Origin: Galbula dea
Taxonomy: Eukaryota > Chordata > Aves > Piciformes > Galbulidae
DNA: 64,000 nt
Direction: 5' to 3'
Assembly (NCBI GenBank): GCA_013399015.1
Contig: VWZX01010114.1
Coordinates: 65,916-129,915 of the forward strand
The notes beneath the pieces are model-generated. The model was not told the origin of the DNA and searched no databases. It saw only the letters and a list, made by a program, of their open reading frames with translations. Shown piece after piece: positions 12,722 to 24,515 of this stretch. Made by a program: the position numbers and the translations under genes. Numbering within the stretch: position 1 is the first letter of the stretch; each line of letters starts with the position of its first letter.

Positions 12722-14819
12722 GTGAGTATATTTTATTATTTAACATCTCTGCTGTTCCAGAAAGAAATGGTGTGCACTATGGAAGGAATAAACTCAGTAT
12801 TGACTCTATTTCTGAGTAAAGAAATATAGTGGTGTATGTAGAAATACTTATTTCATTCATTAAACTTTGTTTAAATAGATTTCTTACAATGATATATTTA
12901 TTTTATCTTCATTAGAATAGAGTTTACTGGTAATATGGCAGTGGTAGCATAGACATTGCTGTGAGCTGCAAAAGCTGTCTGGGAATGCTCCCTTGGGTTG
13001 TATGAAGTGTTGTGTGTTCATGTGAACAAAGTTCAGTGATTTCTTTTTGTCTTGCATTGTGTTGCTTAGCTGCTCTGGGAGTGTGAAGTTACTGATTTGA
13101 TGTTTGCTTTTTGTACTGCTAACTGATTTGGTAAATCAGTGAGAAAAATTGCAGAGCTATACATAAAAGGGCACTAGACTTACCCCTTCCAGTGCAGATT
13201 TCCAGACAGGAGGAAATGCCAGAATTCACCTCACTGATTTTACCTACATGATACTCATCTATCCCAAACTATTCATTTAGGTTTCATGTGTAGCTCTTGA
13301 GAGAAGAACAATTGTGTTTGCCACCCCAATTCATTCTTCTTTAAGATACTGAGGTTTGCTTGCATTCAGGAGATACTTTTCTCACTTTATGAACTAGAGA
13401 AGAGGAAGAATAATCAGCTTAAATCACATGTCAACAAGTAAGAGGAGACAAGAGGAGTTCCACCCCAAAATGTCCAGCATTGTTTGTTCTTTCCCATTCA
13501 GCTGAAGCTGTTTTGCACTAGATAGATAGCAGATTGACACAGGCTGTCTAGCTCCATAACCTGAGGGCCCCAGGATGCTGCTTCACCAGTGGCTCAGCCA
13601 AGGAAATGACTTCAGTGTAACCAAGTGATACTTTGACTATCTTGTGCAGATCTAGAAGGATCTAATTCTGTAGTACAGGTGCTGATTTCTTGGCAATTCT
13701 GTGGTTCTATGGACTGTCAAATGAGCTGTGGTCAGAGAGTACAGACACTAAGGTTATTGAGAGGTTTCTGGTAACAGTGTTTAAAAAGGTGGAAGAAAAA
13801 TGTGAGAACTAGAGAAGGCAGAGAGAGACTTAGGGCAAGGTGGGTCCATGGGGTTACCAAAACTACTGTCTAAGGAAGGAGGCTGAGTCCATCTCTTTTT
13901 CCATGGCAAGCTTAGAACAAGAAATCTTCACCTGAAGTCACGTTCTCTGCAGTTGACCTCTGCTGTAGGTGTGCATGTATTTAGGAAGCAGTATTTCTAG
14001 CTTGTCCAAGAGCATGAGCTGTGAATGAGGGGACAGTGATTTAAAAAAGCAATGGAAATAAGCTGCCTTATGTGTTGTTCTGTAATTCAAACACTCCTGT
14101 GCATCGTTTGGACTGTAACATTGCATTATTATGCTAATGAAAATGATAATGGAAAATGAAGCTGAATATTTAGTTTCCCAGGGTCTGAGTTGGTTTTGAT
14201 AAAGAAAATAAATGGACATTAGAAATGGAGAAAAGCAAATTTGATTGGAAAAAATGTAGTAGAATAAGGTAATAATTAGCCTGGGCAAAGCAACATGTGA
14301 GTCTTGTTCTTTTAAAGAAATAAATTAAGCTGCCACAGTCTTCTCAACCAATAGATATGCTTTGATTTATGATGTCATTGAAGTTTTATTTTTCAAAGAA
14401 GGAGTTTTCCTGGCAAAGCAGAGGAGGATGTGTGCAGCTGCAGAAAAATGCCTTCTTGGGATTCTGCAGTGTTAATGTTATTAAAACTGCTTCTTTTCAT
14501 AGATAATTTTTTGCTTGGATTTGAGCTAAGAGTCATGGTAAATTATTTTGCATGGTTTATTTATTTGTGGGACTAGCTGCATAATAAATGTAGATTTTCA
14601 AGCTCTAAGCTTATGTGAGTGGCTTAAAGACTGAAAAAGGCAACAGGCCAAAGTATGAACCCTCCATGGCTTGGTTCTGTGCTCACATGCCATTAGAAGT
14701 CTCTTATGTGGAAATCTCTTCTGTTCAATGCAGATAGAAGTATTGTTGCATTATCAGCTGTGATATTGTACAAGCTGAGGTAAAATTGCTTTCCTTGAAT
14801 GTTGTTTGTTTATTTTTAG
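12722..14819 (+). other. MLLT10: Intron, 2.1 kb
   Basis: It is AT-rich with no recognisable transposon, RNA gene or coding exon. The acceptor has a good pyrimidine run (GTTTATTTTTAG). Confidence 0.9.
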
Positions 14820-14913
14820 TGCCCAGTTTGCAGGACTCCTTTGTGAAGAGGAAGGCAATGGTGCAGATAATGTCCAGTACTGTGGCTACTGTAAATACCA
14901 TTTCAGTAAGCTG
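14820..14913 (+). CDS. MLLT10: MLLT10 exon: end of PHD finger 2
   Basis: The first base completes the HVTC cysteine, then 31 codons follow (residues 72-102): A-Q-F-A-G-L-L-C-E-E-E-G, and finally Y-C-G-Y-C-K-Y-H-F-S-K-L. The C-x2-C of YCGYC supplies the last zinc pair, closing the finger opened in the preceding exon. The donor is GTATGT. The exon ends on a complete Leu codon, so the next exon starts in phase 0. Confidence 0.97.
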
Positions 14914-16900
14914 GTATGTATTCCTCAAGTCTATTCCTAAATGGCACTGAGCTATTTTCTCACTCTGAATTGCTATGAACACTAGAAATAATATTTTCCT
15001 GTAGTTCAGTAGGTAGATTGTGTTTCATTAAAAGATTGTTTTAATCCCAGGTACAGAAGTACTAGCAGAAGATGTTTTTCTAAGTGGTTCCCTTCTAGCT
15101 GTGTGGGATTTTCCCCTCTGCCAGAAATAGCATGCACATTTGGGCTTTTTTTCATTATGTTCCTGTCATGCTTGCTTTTGCTATTTGATTAGTTGGCTTC
15201 TAGGAATTTAGTCCATTTTGGAATCATACAGCAAATATTACCTATTATCCTGTGTATTGGAGAATAAAGAAGCTTTCAGTATTGCTGCTTCTGCTACTCC
15301 TTTTTTTTTTTCCAAGTCTTTTTCCTGTTTTCCTTTTGTTCCATCTCTCACTGTGTAGCCAGTGGCTATTCCCTGCCACTGAGTTCTCTGAAACATGATT
15401 TCAAGGAAATGACCCAAAAGAACCAATCAAGAAAAACCAAAGCATTGAAATTTCTCAGTTCCTTCAGTAGGTTTTGGATCAGACCTCTGGAGGCTTTCCT
15501 GTCACTTCTTACCAGACAGTTCCAGACCTCTGTTTCTGTGTATGTGTGTGAGTGTGTGGACTTGAAGGACTTACTGATGCCTAAAAAATGTTATTTATGA
15601 GTATTGAATTATGGACATTAAAATCTACAGACTTAAGTTCAGGTACTGCTGTCAAGTATAGGTAAATTTTCTGATTACTTGTTTTTACTGCTAATAAAGG
15701 TAAATGCTTGGGTGGCTTTTGAATAGGTTGCAGTGGGGTGAAAACACAGGACCACTGAACCATTTTAGCTTTCCAGCTTGGTGATAAGCTTGGTGAGGTT
15801 AGCTCTGTGCATTTGTAAATATTGATGAATTTGCTTCCTAATGAGGATAAGTCAGGGCATTCTAGGCCCTTGCTCAGCTAAGGTATTTTTTTCCCCTAAT
15901 ATCTTGAGCTAAGTATACAAAAAGAACACAAATGATCATGACTTAGCAGTGAAGGCAAGCTCTTCCACTGTTATGCATTTGATATGAATATTCCAGTGCT
16001 GCTGTGATTGAGAACATGTATGTTTATGATGGTAATGACATAACTCTGTATTTGACATGTAATTAGTTAGCTTCCCATTACAAAACTATAGTAGTAAGAA
16101 CAGTAAAGACTAGCAAGATCATTTAAGTGTTTTAGTGTTTCTTTAGGAGTGTTTTGACTGTTGATGCCTGGTAAATACAGGTGTTTAGCATTTGCTCCTG
16201 AAGATGGTGGGTGGCATTATATCTACTATTCCACTGAAAACTTTGGTTGGCAGAGCCCTGACCTGCAGTATCTTTGTAATGCTACCTCAGTTACAAGAAA
16301 ATAACAAGTATTTTGAACCCTGGCCTAGCATAAAGTATTTGCAATCCTGGACTAGATGCCTAAATGTGACAGAAATATAGGCAGTTACATCTGCTCCTTG
16401 TAAATGCAAACATGAGCATTGTGTGTCCTGCTTTTGTAAACTGCTTTATTGGACATATTTCAGATAGGTCACTTCATAATAAATCATGAAGCCATAAAGC
16501 AGCCACCTCAATGCATTTCAGGCATGTGGCAGAGCTAGCACTGGGGCTTCATGAGATTAGTCATTTGAGCAGAGTCTTTTCTGGTTTATGGTATGAAAAC
16601 TTGAAAATGTGCCTGGCATCTTTTAACCTTTACAAAGTAGCATATCTCCTTTCTTTGTGGAAAGTGCATCTTGCAGGTTGATGGGAGGTGCAAAAGTCAA
16701 TGTAAGGATAGGCTTTTCTCCTGGTGTGCATTGTTAATTTTATCAATGCTAGCAATTGGTCAGATTTTCAGTAACAGAAGCTTTTTGGTTGTGTGGTTTT
16801 TTTTCCCTCCAAGCTGGAAGGCATCTTAGCCATTGAAATGCTTTATACTTTATTGAAATGGTTCCTTTTCTCTATCCATAAATGTGTTTTCTCTTTTTAG
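14914..16900 (+). other. MLLT10: Intron, 2.0 kb
   Basis: There is a poly-T run near 15300-15311 and otherwise unique-looking AT-rich sequence, with no recognised repeat or RNA. The acceptor is TTTTCTCTTTTTAG. Confidence 0.9.
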
Positions 16901-16996
16901 AAGAAGAGCAAACGGGGATCTAATAGGTCATATGATCAGAGCTTAAGTGATTCTTCCTCTCACTCTCAGGATAAACACCATGAGAAGGAGAAAAAA
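16901..16996 (+). CDS. MLLT10: MLLT10 exon: basic/Ser-rich linker after the PHD module
   Basis: These 32 codons in phase 0 (residues 103-134) begin K-K-S-K-R-G-S-N-R-S-Y-D-Q-S and end D-K-H-H-E-K-E-K-K. The sequence is charged and serine-rich with no fold expected. Together with the next exon it forms a long Lys/Glu/His run, probably a nuclear-localisation or nucleic-acid-contact segment (inference). The donor is the strong GTAAGT. It opens the 13.7 kb intron that hosts the LTR cluster. Confidence 0.96.
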
Positions 16997-19290
16997 GTAA
17001 GTGGATTTGTCCTTGCTAATTGTGTGGCATAGCTGCTTAAGAGTAGCACTTGCTGATACACTGAACTTTTGCTGGAAAGCATGAGGGAAATTTGTTCCTG
17101 AAGCACTGAATAATACAGAGCAGGTGATGAACTAGAGGTGCTAGGCTGCAGTGGCAAAACATCTTCAGGGGCATTTGTGCATGCACCTTCCTGGTCCTGT
17201 TGAGCAGCAGCTTTGGGCTGCACGTGGAAACGTAGCCATTGGGGAAGCTCTTTCCATGTGGCTCCTTTGCTTTACTTGGCCAGTAGAGATTTTTTTTGTG
17301 TAGCCTGTGTGACCACATGGGAAAGAAAAATGGGTAGACATTTTAGCAAGAACACTGATCAACAGGAGCATCTCAGTTTGTATGTTTCAGCCTGTGGCAT
17401 CTTTTTCTCCTCATCAAACAACTGACCTCTCTTGTCCATACATTTTACTGGTACTGGTGGCCAAGCTCATTGTGGTGGCAAAAGACCTTGACATTCACCT
17501 GGGAATCTTCCTCTGAGGGTGCAAAGAACAGAACTGGATGCTAATTTCTCTCACTGATGTATTCCTTGAAAAATTTAACTTGAAAGACTTTCTAAAAAGA
17601 ATTTGAAATCTATAATGATTATTACTTCATGTTTTTGTTGCTGCTAGCTGCTCAGCTTCTCCTGCTCTGGAAGTGTTTTGATGTGCATCTTCTAGATGTA
17701 GTTAATGTTGTGGGTTTCCTTTGCAAGTGCTGGCCTTTTTCTGTGTCTTGAAGTTTGGTAGAAATAGGATATTAAGGTTTCTTCTACCTTTCATGAACTG
17801 GAACATGGTAATCCTGAAGATCTCGTGACCTGTAACACCAAGTGAAGCAATGCAGTTTGAAGCTCTAGCCTATTACAGGACATTCAGAGGTTCTCATGGC
17901 ATGTTGTGGCATGCTCATTTATCAAGTTTCACTTGCTTTATATGTTGGACAATAACAAACTCTATTCTAGTTAAACTGTTAACTATTCTAGTTAAAACCA
18001 AGTGGTGAAAAAAGTTGCAGTTTCCTAAAGCTATTAATCACCTCATTTGTGGCTACAGATTTTTTTGTTGGATGCTTTCAGTCTTCTATGTTCTGTAGCT
18101 AAAGGTTGACCTGTGCTTTGGAGAATACCAGTCTTCAGCCAAGGAACTGTATGTGGTTAGAGCACTAGGCTCATTGCTGTGGTAAATCTGGTTACCTTCT
18201 GCATGTGATGTCTTGCTTGATGGAGTATATCAAATACATATTGTGTCTAGAAGGAGTAGGGTCATTTTTGAGGGTGGTTTGCTTTATTTTCCTCTTCTGT
18301 AAATCCATTTGGAATGGAGGTTTTTGCCATAGTACAGTAAATATGTGTATCTTCCCAGATACAGTGCTATCTCCCCTCCCACTCCCTCCTAGGAAGAGCA
18401 GTCTAGTTTCTACTTGATCTTTCATCTTTGTTCTTTGGAGATGTGGATAATCTGATCTTTAGACACCCTTAAAGCTTTCCTTTTGCCAAGCAGAAGCTGT
18501 ATGTGCTGAAGACTGGAAGCATTTTTATTGCTCAGACCTCCAAAGATACCCATTTGCATATAAAATACTGTTCTGCAAGAAGAAGAGGTTGGTTTGAAAC
18601 TGTTGACATGGGCAGCTGGCATTTGTGTAAAGACACTGACTTGAAAACATGTTTTTGTTCATAATATGTCTTTACTCTTCTGGGCACTGGGCTTGCACAA
18701 TTGTTGGAAAACAAGGAAGAGTATAATAATTAAAAAATCCCCACAACAACAAACCTTTGGTATAATTTAATTTTAATGAGGAATTTGAAGCTACAGAATA
18801 AATGGTTTAGGTATGTTCTGATTACTGCTGCAGTATTATTACTGTCTGTGGCAGAGATGTTATTTAGCAATGATTAGAGATGGGGCTCTGAGCCTCCTAA
18901 TACGGTTTCTAGTATGTTGCTTGACATCCCATGATAATACCCCTTTTTTCAGGGCTCAGGGGTTTGCATCAAACTTTTTTGGGGAAAGCTTAGGTGGCCC
19001 TGAGGTTGTGGAAGAAAATCTTGCTTTACTAATGTTCCTGGCAGCCTTATCTTTGGAAGGGATAAAGGGACTAAAGAGGCAGTAATCCATGTCTGGGATT
19101 ACCTTTGTGTAAAGTAAGTGCCTTGCCACTGATGGGGAAATGAGACAAGCTTACTATCATCATCTGTTTATGAGTTCTGAAACAAGGGAATTTACTACCT
19201 ACTAAGTAACTACTATACAGCAGCTGAATTACACAGATTTCTTTATGAGTACAAGTTCTTTGGGCTGAGCAGGCCTGTGGGCTGAGCAGG

Positions 19291-20315
19291 TGTGGTGGTG
19301 TAAGGCCTCCCAGAGGGGATCAAAGCAAGCACACAGTCACTCACTCACTCCTCCCTCTCTCCAGTGGCATGGGAGGAGAAAACACAACCAAAGGCTCAAG
19401 GGTCGACACCAAGGACAGGGAGAGATCACTCACCAGCTATGGGCATGGGCAAAAGACAGACTAGACTTGGGGAAACAAAACCCATTGAATGTAGACAACA
19501 AAATCACCACTAATTTACTAATTGAATCAAGGTAGGACAGTGAGAAACACAACTGGATCCTAAAGCCACCTTCCCCAAACCCCACCCTTCTTCCCAGCCT
19601 CAGCTCTGCTCCTCAGTCTCTACCTCCTCCCCACCAGCAGCTCAGGGGGCAGGCAATGGAGCCTGTGGCCGGTTCCAGTCTCTTCCATGTTGTTTCTGCT
19701 GCTCCTTCCTCCTCTGGGGAGAAATCTCCTCCCAGGCCTCTCCTGATGCACCATGGCATCCCTCCCACCGGAGACAATCCTCCATGGACTTCTCCTACCA
19801 GTGTGGGTCCCTCCCATGGGCCGTGGCTCTGCCAGCAACAGACTGCTCCAGCATGGGCTTCCTTCACAGCCATGGGCTTCTTCAGGAGCAGTCTCCTGCT
19901 CTGGCCTGGGCTCCTGCATGGGCTGCAGCTGGGATGATTCTGCTCCACCACCAAAGTGTAAGGGCTGCGGGGGCTCCGCCTGCAACCTCACCATGGGCTG
20001 AAGGGGAACGGTTGCTCTGCCATGCCTGCCTCCCTCCTGCCTCCCTCCTGCCTCCCTCCCTCATCTGTGTGTCTGCATGATTCTCTCTCTCACATCTCAC
20101 TCCTCTCCCAAACAAAAGAACTCCCCAAACCAAAAGAACATACTCAAACAAGTTTTTCCCCTCTTAAATATGTTACCACAGAGGCACTGATTGTCTCAGC
20201 CTTGGCAGAGGTGAGTCTGCCTTGGAGCTGGGAAAGCTTCTTGGAGCTTCTTACAGGAGCAATGCCAGTAGCCCCTCCCCACCAGTAGAACCCTGCCAGA
20301 TACAAACCCAATACA
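19291..20315 (-). mobile_element. Solo LTR, ERVL-like, reverse orientation (left arm of inverted pair)
   Basis: The 1025-base element is flanked by a perfect five-base target duplication GCAGG (19286-19290 and 20316-20320). In its own orientation it begins TGTATTGGGTTTGT and ends ACACCACCACA, giving TG...CA ends. A five-base duplication points to the ERVL class (family rule). No gag/pol/env lies next to it, so it is a solo LTR left by recombination between two LTRs. An 11-base tandem unit is present three times at 20026-20058. Apart from its ends it is over 99% identical to 23499-24515. The open frames in it on both strands mirror each other and are not genes. Confidence 0.88.
20026..20058. 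repeat. 11-base tandem repeat, three units
   Basis: CTGCCTCCCTC occurs three times in a row inside the left LTR. The right LTR has two units in the reverse complement at 23758-23779. This is the largest length difference between the two arms. Confidence 0.9.
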
Positions 20316-20400
20316 GCAGGAAGGGGAAATTCAACACAACTTGCTGTGATATTTCATATGATGTAAATTAAAGAAAAAGGGGCTTGTGACCAAAGACTGC

Positions 20401-20951
20401 TGTGCTGGGTTTGGCTGGGAGAGAGTTAATTTTCTTCCTGGTAGCTAGAATGTGGCCATGTTCTGGATTTGTGCTGAAAACAATGTTGATAATTCAGGGA
20501 TGTTTTCATTATTGCTGAGCAGTGCTTACAGTCAAGGCCTTTCTGCTCCTCACCTCACCCCACCAGTGAGTAGGCTGGGGGTTGGCAAGGAACTGGGAGG
20601 AGACAGAGCTAGGACAGCTGACCACAACTGACCAAAGGGATAGCTCATACCATATGATGTCATGCTCAGTATATAAAGCTGGGAGAGAATGTTCAGAGTG
20701 ATGGTGTTTGTCTTCTCAAGTGACCATTCCTTGTGGCAGAGCCTTGCTGCCCTGGGGGTAGCTGAACACCTGCCTGCGGATGGAGGTGGTGAATGAATTC
20801 CTTGTTTTGCTTTGCTTGCACATGTGGCTCCTGCTTCACCTATAAAGCTGCCTTCATCTCAACCCGTGAGATTCCTTACTTTTATCCTTCTTCTGGGGTG
20901 GGGAGTGACTGAGCTTTGTGGTGCTTGGTTGTTGGCTGGGGTTAAACCACT
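20401..20951 (+). mobile_element. Solo LTR, second avian ERV family
   Basis: It begins TGTGCTGGGTTTGGCTGGGA and ends GGGGTTAAACCACT, with a perfect five-base duplication ACTGC on each side (20396-20400 and 20952-20956). The start and GGTTAAACCAC end are the familiar pattern of an abundant avian ERVL-type LTR. With these duplications the terminus is CT instead of the expected CA, so one end base has mutated. A TATATAAAG box sits at 20670-20678. No internal retroviral sequence is present. Confidence 0.85.
20670..20678 (+). promoter_or_regulatory. TATA box of solo LTR
   Basis: TATATAAAG lies about 270 bases into the 20401-20951 LTR, the usual place for the U3 promoter. Whether it is active is unknown; it points in the same direction as the host gene. 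Confidence 0.55.
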
Positions 20952-21712
20952 ACTGCAAATGTGTAAGGAGGCAGAAAAAGAACAAAATGAGGATCCCCAG
21001 GGCACTGTCAAAGTTGAAGGGTAACAGAGGAGAACCTAAAATGCAGTGCTCTAAGTACTGAGCTACTGGCTAAAGGGTATTAATTATGGGTATCTTCTAG
21101 CTGCTTCTTAAAGAAACATCATCTCTGCTTCTGAGGGGAGAAACTTGAACATCTAATGAGCATTTGAGGCACTGTGTGACATTCAGTAGCTGTGAGTTTG
21201 GGAAGGAAAATGTAAGCCACAACTCTACTTGTGGAAAGTTTCCATAGCTTGGTTGCGTGGTGGCTTGTGAACTGCATCCTGAACTGCCCAGTCTTTCCCA
21301 GGATGCTGAGAAGGAGCCTACATTCATGTGTCAGGGCTATGAATTCCATCTGGGAGAAAGGCACTAGATGCTTGTAATAGATTTTAATATTCTCTGTTGG
21401 GTATTACAAATCAACTCCTAACCACTCATATCAGGTGTTCATTGTGTATTCTTCACTGTCTGAATAACTGTGAAAAGATGTAAATTCACCTGCCATGCAG
21501 GATTCTGTGGCAAAAATAGGAACAGACTGAAGTTCTTTGGGTTACTGTTCATCAATGATTTCCTTCTGATTTAGTCTTGGAGAGTCAATTTATAGTGCTG
21601 TCTAAAGCAGAGTGTTGAAAGGCAATTCAAATTATGTCAGTCCTCTGTTAATTACCTCACTTCATAATCTTAATGATATTATTTGAGATTTTCCTGTAAC
21701 TTTGTAGGGGAT

Positions 21713-22440
21713 TGTCCTGGTTTGGGTTAGAACAGAACTAATTCTGTTCAGTGATTTTACTTTGCAGTTAAAACTCCTCTAAGTAATTGCACTTTCTGAG
21801 ACTAACAGCATGTTCTCACAGACACTGCCTGCTTCTAGCAGTGATAAGGCCTGATGTTTAGGTTTACCAACAGGGATTGGTATGCAGAGCAAGGTCACTG
21901 CGAAAGCTTGTGTCTCAAGTTAGGGGGTGCAGGGTAAAGGCTGCTCCTTCAGGGAGGAGCAGACAGGGCAGGTGACCTCAAACTGACCAACTAAAGTATT
22001 CCATCCCATAGACATCATATTCCATATATAAACTGGGGTCAGTTCCCCCTTGCTGGGTGGTTATTCAGATGATTATTCTGATGATTGTTCTCCCTTGTGA
22101 GATTCTTCTCCTGTGCTTTGGTGATCCCTAAGTTCCTGCATCCAGAGCCAGGATCCAGCCCCTGAGCCTGACCCATCTGCTGCTGAGGCCTTGCCGCAGT
22201 GTCAGTGGGGACGCAGTTGCCATCAAGGGGGTTGGGGTCAGTACTGGGTTTTGTACACATTTGTGTATATTTTTATGTATTTCATATATCATTGTTATTA
22301 TTATTAAAGTAGTTTTAGTTTTCTTTTGCAATCCCCAAGTCTCTGTGTCTCTCTGTTATCCCCCTTCCTTTCCCAGGAGAGGGGGTAACAGGGAGCGTCT
22401 GGCACTGGGTTGGTGGTCAGCCCAGCCTCCAGCCTCGACA
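21713..22440 (+). mobile_element. Solo LTR, third avian ERV family
   Basis: The 728-base element begins TGTCCTGGTTTGGGTTAGAA and ends CAGCCTCGACA, so it has intact TG...CA ends. The flanking five bases are GGGAT (21708-21712) and GGGAC (22441-22445), a target duplication with one mismatch. TATATAAA lies at 22025-22032, and an ATTATTATTATTAAAG stretch near 22296-22310 could serve as the polyadenylation signal. No internal retroviral genes were seen. Confidence 0.83.
22025..22032 (+). promoter_or_regulatory. TATA box of solo LTR
   Basis: TATATAAA lies within the U3 part of the 21713-22440 LTR, in sense with MLLT10. It is a candidate only; activity cannot be read from sequence. Confidence 0.5.
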
Positions 22441-23498
22441 GGGACAAAGCTCCAGACTCACCTCAGTAATGCAGTATACCACTGCTTTTTTATTAATTTT
22501 TAAAGTTTTTGTAAATCAGCTGAATAGATTTGACTGTTTAATCCTCTGAACTCTTCTTGGCATACAAAGAAACTGGAAGACAAATGTATTGCAACCACTT
22601 TGAAATGACTTCACTTACTGAGGTAATGCTAGATAAGTATTACTGAAATGAGAATGATGTGCTACGGATGCTCATGGTGTTGCTTACCCATGTTGACTTC
22701 TTCCAACTTCTGTTCAGTCAGAGGCCAAGAAGAATGCATCTAAAACACCTCTAAAACTTGCCCAATAAGTATATCCCACATGTAGCTCAGTGTATAGATG
22801 GTCTTTAATGACTGTCTATGAGCCTGCAGAACCTGGTTCCTATCTCCTAAGACCTGAGTTTTTGTGGGGGTTCCCTGGTGTTCACAAAGAGGTGACTTCC
22901 TGCTGCAGTCTTTACTGTTGCTGCTGCTGAACAGTGTTTCTGTTTCTGGACACCTGCTCTTCACTGACCTTGTAGGAGGGTTTCTAATGTATCCCTGTCA
23001 AATTGAGTTGGAAGTCTTCTTATTTTGGAAGACAGACAAAGTGTGAACAAAATTTCATTACGTGCTTACTCTATAGGAGTATGTATTCAGTAATATATAT
23101 CTTTAAAGCCTGCAGGAATAAGGGGAGAGGTGACATCTTGTTGTTTGATTTGTTGCCTGCTAAAGTCGTGTGTTATTTTGTGCTGTATTTGGTGTCAGCC
23201 TGATAATCAGCTGCGTGTAGTCTACTGGAACTGGCACCAGTTGGTATAGATTGCACAGCCAAATGAGTTCTTGTGGAGGTCAGAAAGAACTATAGAAGCT
23301 TGGTTTTTGTTTATATTTTATTCTATTTTAGTAAAAGCAAAAGTGGGAACTTCTGTGTAGATTCTCATGATGCTTATCATGAAAGTACTGATTTGACTCC
23401 CTCATTTTCTAACCTTGCAGAAACACATCATATATATTATGCAAAGAAGAGCAATGCTCTTAGTGTACCTTAGCACAAATCCCACCTCATAATAGTAT

Positions 23499-24515
23499 TG
23501 TGTTGGGTTTGTGGCTGCTGGGGTTTTGGTAGCAGGGGAGGGGCTGCTGGTGTGGGTTCCTGTGAGAAGCTCCAAGAAGCTTTCCCAGCTCCAAGGCAGA
23601 CTCACCTCTGCCAAGGCTGAGACAATCAGTGCCTCTGTGGTAACATATTTAAGAGGGGAAAAACTTGTTTGAGTATGTTCTTTTGGTTTGGGGAGTTCTT
23701 TTGTTTGGGAGAGGAGTGAGATGTGAGAGAGAGAATCATGCAGACACACAGATGAGGGAGGGAGGCAGGAGGGAGGCAGGCATGGCAGAGCAACCGTTCC
23801 CCTTCAGCCCATGGTGAGGTTGCAGGCGGAGCCCCCGCAGCCCTTACACTTTGGTGGTGGAGCAGAATCATCCCAGCTGCAGCCCATGCAGGAGCCCAGG
23901 CCAGAGCAGGAGACTGCTCCTGAAGAAGCCCATGGCTGTGAAGGAAGCCCATGCTGGAGCAGTCTGTTGCTGGCAGAGCCACGGCCCATGGGAGGGACCC
24001 ACACTGGTAGGAGAAGTCCATGGAGGATTGTCTCTGGTGGGAGGGATGCCATGGTGCATCAGGGGAGGCCTGGGAGGAGATTTCTCCCCAGAGGAGGAAG
24101 GAGCAGCAGAAACAACATGGAAGAGACTGGGACTGGCCACAGGCTCCATTGCCTGCCCCCTGAGCTGCTGGTGGGGAGAAGGTAGAGACTGAGGAGCAGA
24201 GCTGAGGCTGGGAAGAAGGGTGGGGTTTGGGGAAGGTGGCTTTAGGCTCCAGTTGTGTTTCTCACTGTCCTACCTTGATTCAATTAGTAAATTAGTGGTG
24301 ATCTTGTTGTCTACATTCAATGGGTTTTGTTTCCCCAAGTCTAGTCTGTCTTTTGCCCATGCCCATAGCTGGTGGGTGATCTCTCCCTGTCCTTGGTGTC
24401 GACCCTTGAGCCTTTGGTTGTGTTTTCTCCTCCCCATGCCACTGGAGAGAGGGAGGAGTGAGTGAGTGACTGTGTGCTTGCTTTGATCCCCTCTGGGAGG
24501 CCTTAAATCTTGGCA
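23499..24515 (+). mobile_element. Solo LTR, ERVL-like, forward orientation (right arm of inverted pair)
   Basis: It begins TGTGTTGGGTTTGTGGC and ends AAATCTTGGCA, 1017 bases, at the same endpoints as the left LTR when aligned. The flanking five bases AGTAT (23494-23498) and GGATT (24516-24520) do not match, so no target duplication survives. The core differs from the reverse complement of 19291-20315 at about eight substitutions, one single-base indel and one 11-base unit over about 940 bases. The first 65-70 bases differ at about 15 positions and the last 10 at about 7. The frames seen on both strands are mirror images of those in the left copy. Confidence 0.85.

Larger units (their letters stand above)
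19291..24515. repeat. Inverted repeat, two ~1 kb arms with 3.2 kb loop
   Basis: The arms are 19291-20315 and 23499-24515, and the loop (20316-23498) contains two further LTRs. In the unspliced MLLT10 transcript the arms could pair over about 940 bases with very few mismatches. Both arms are inside one intron, so no exon is enclosed. Confidence 0.9.

Noticed and set aside
19620..19994. 124-codon minus frame, with a near-identical twin at 23811-24185
   Set aside because: Both lie in the arms of the inverted LTR pair. LTRs are non-coding, the frames are open on both strands because the sequence is GC-rich and stop-poor, and the twins differ only because the arms do.
19291..24515. A full-length provirus bounded by the two similar LTRs
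   Set aside because: The LTRs face opposite directions, the left one has its own target duplication on both sides, and the interval holds two other LTRs and no retroviral genes.
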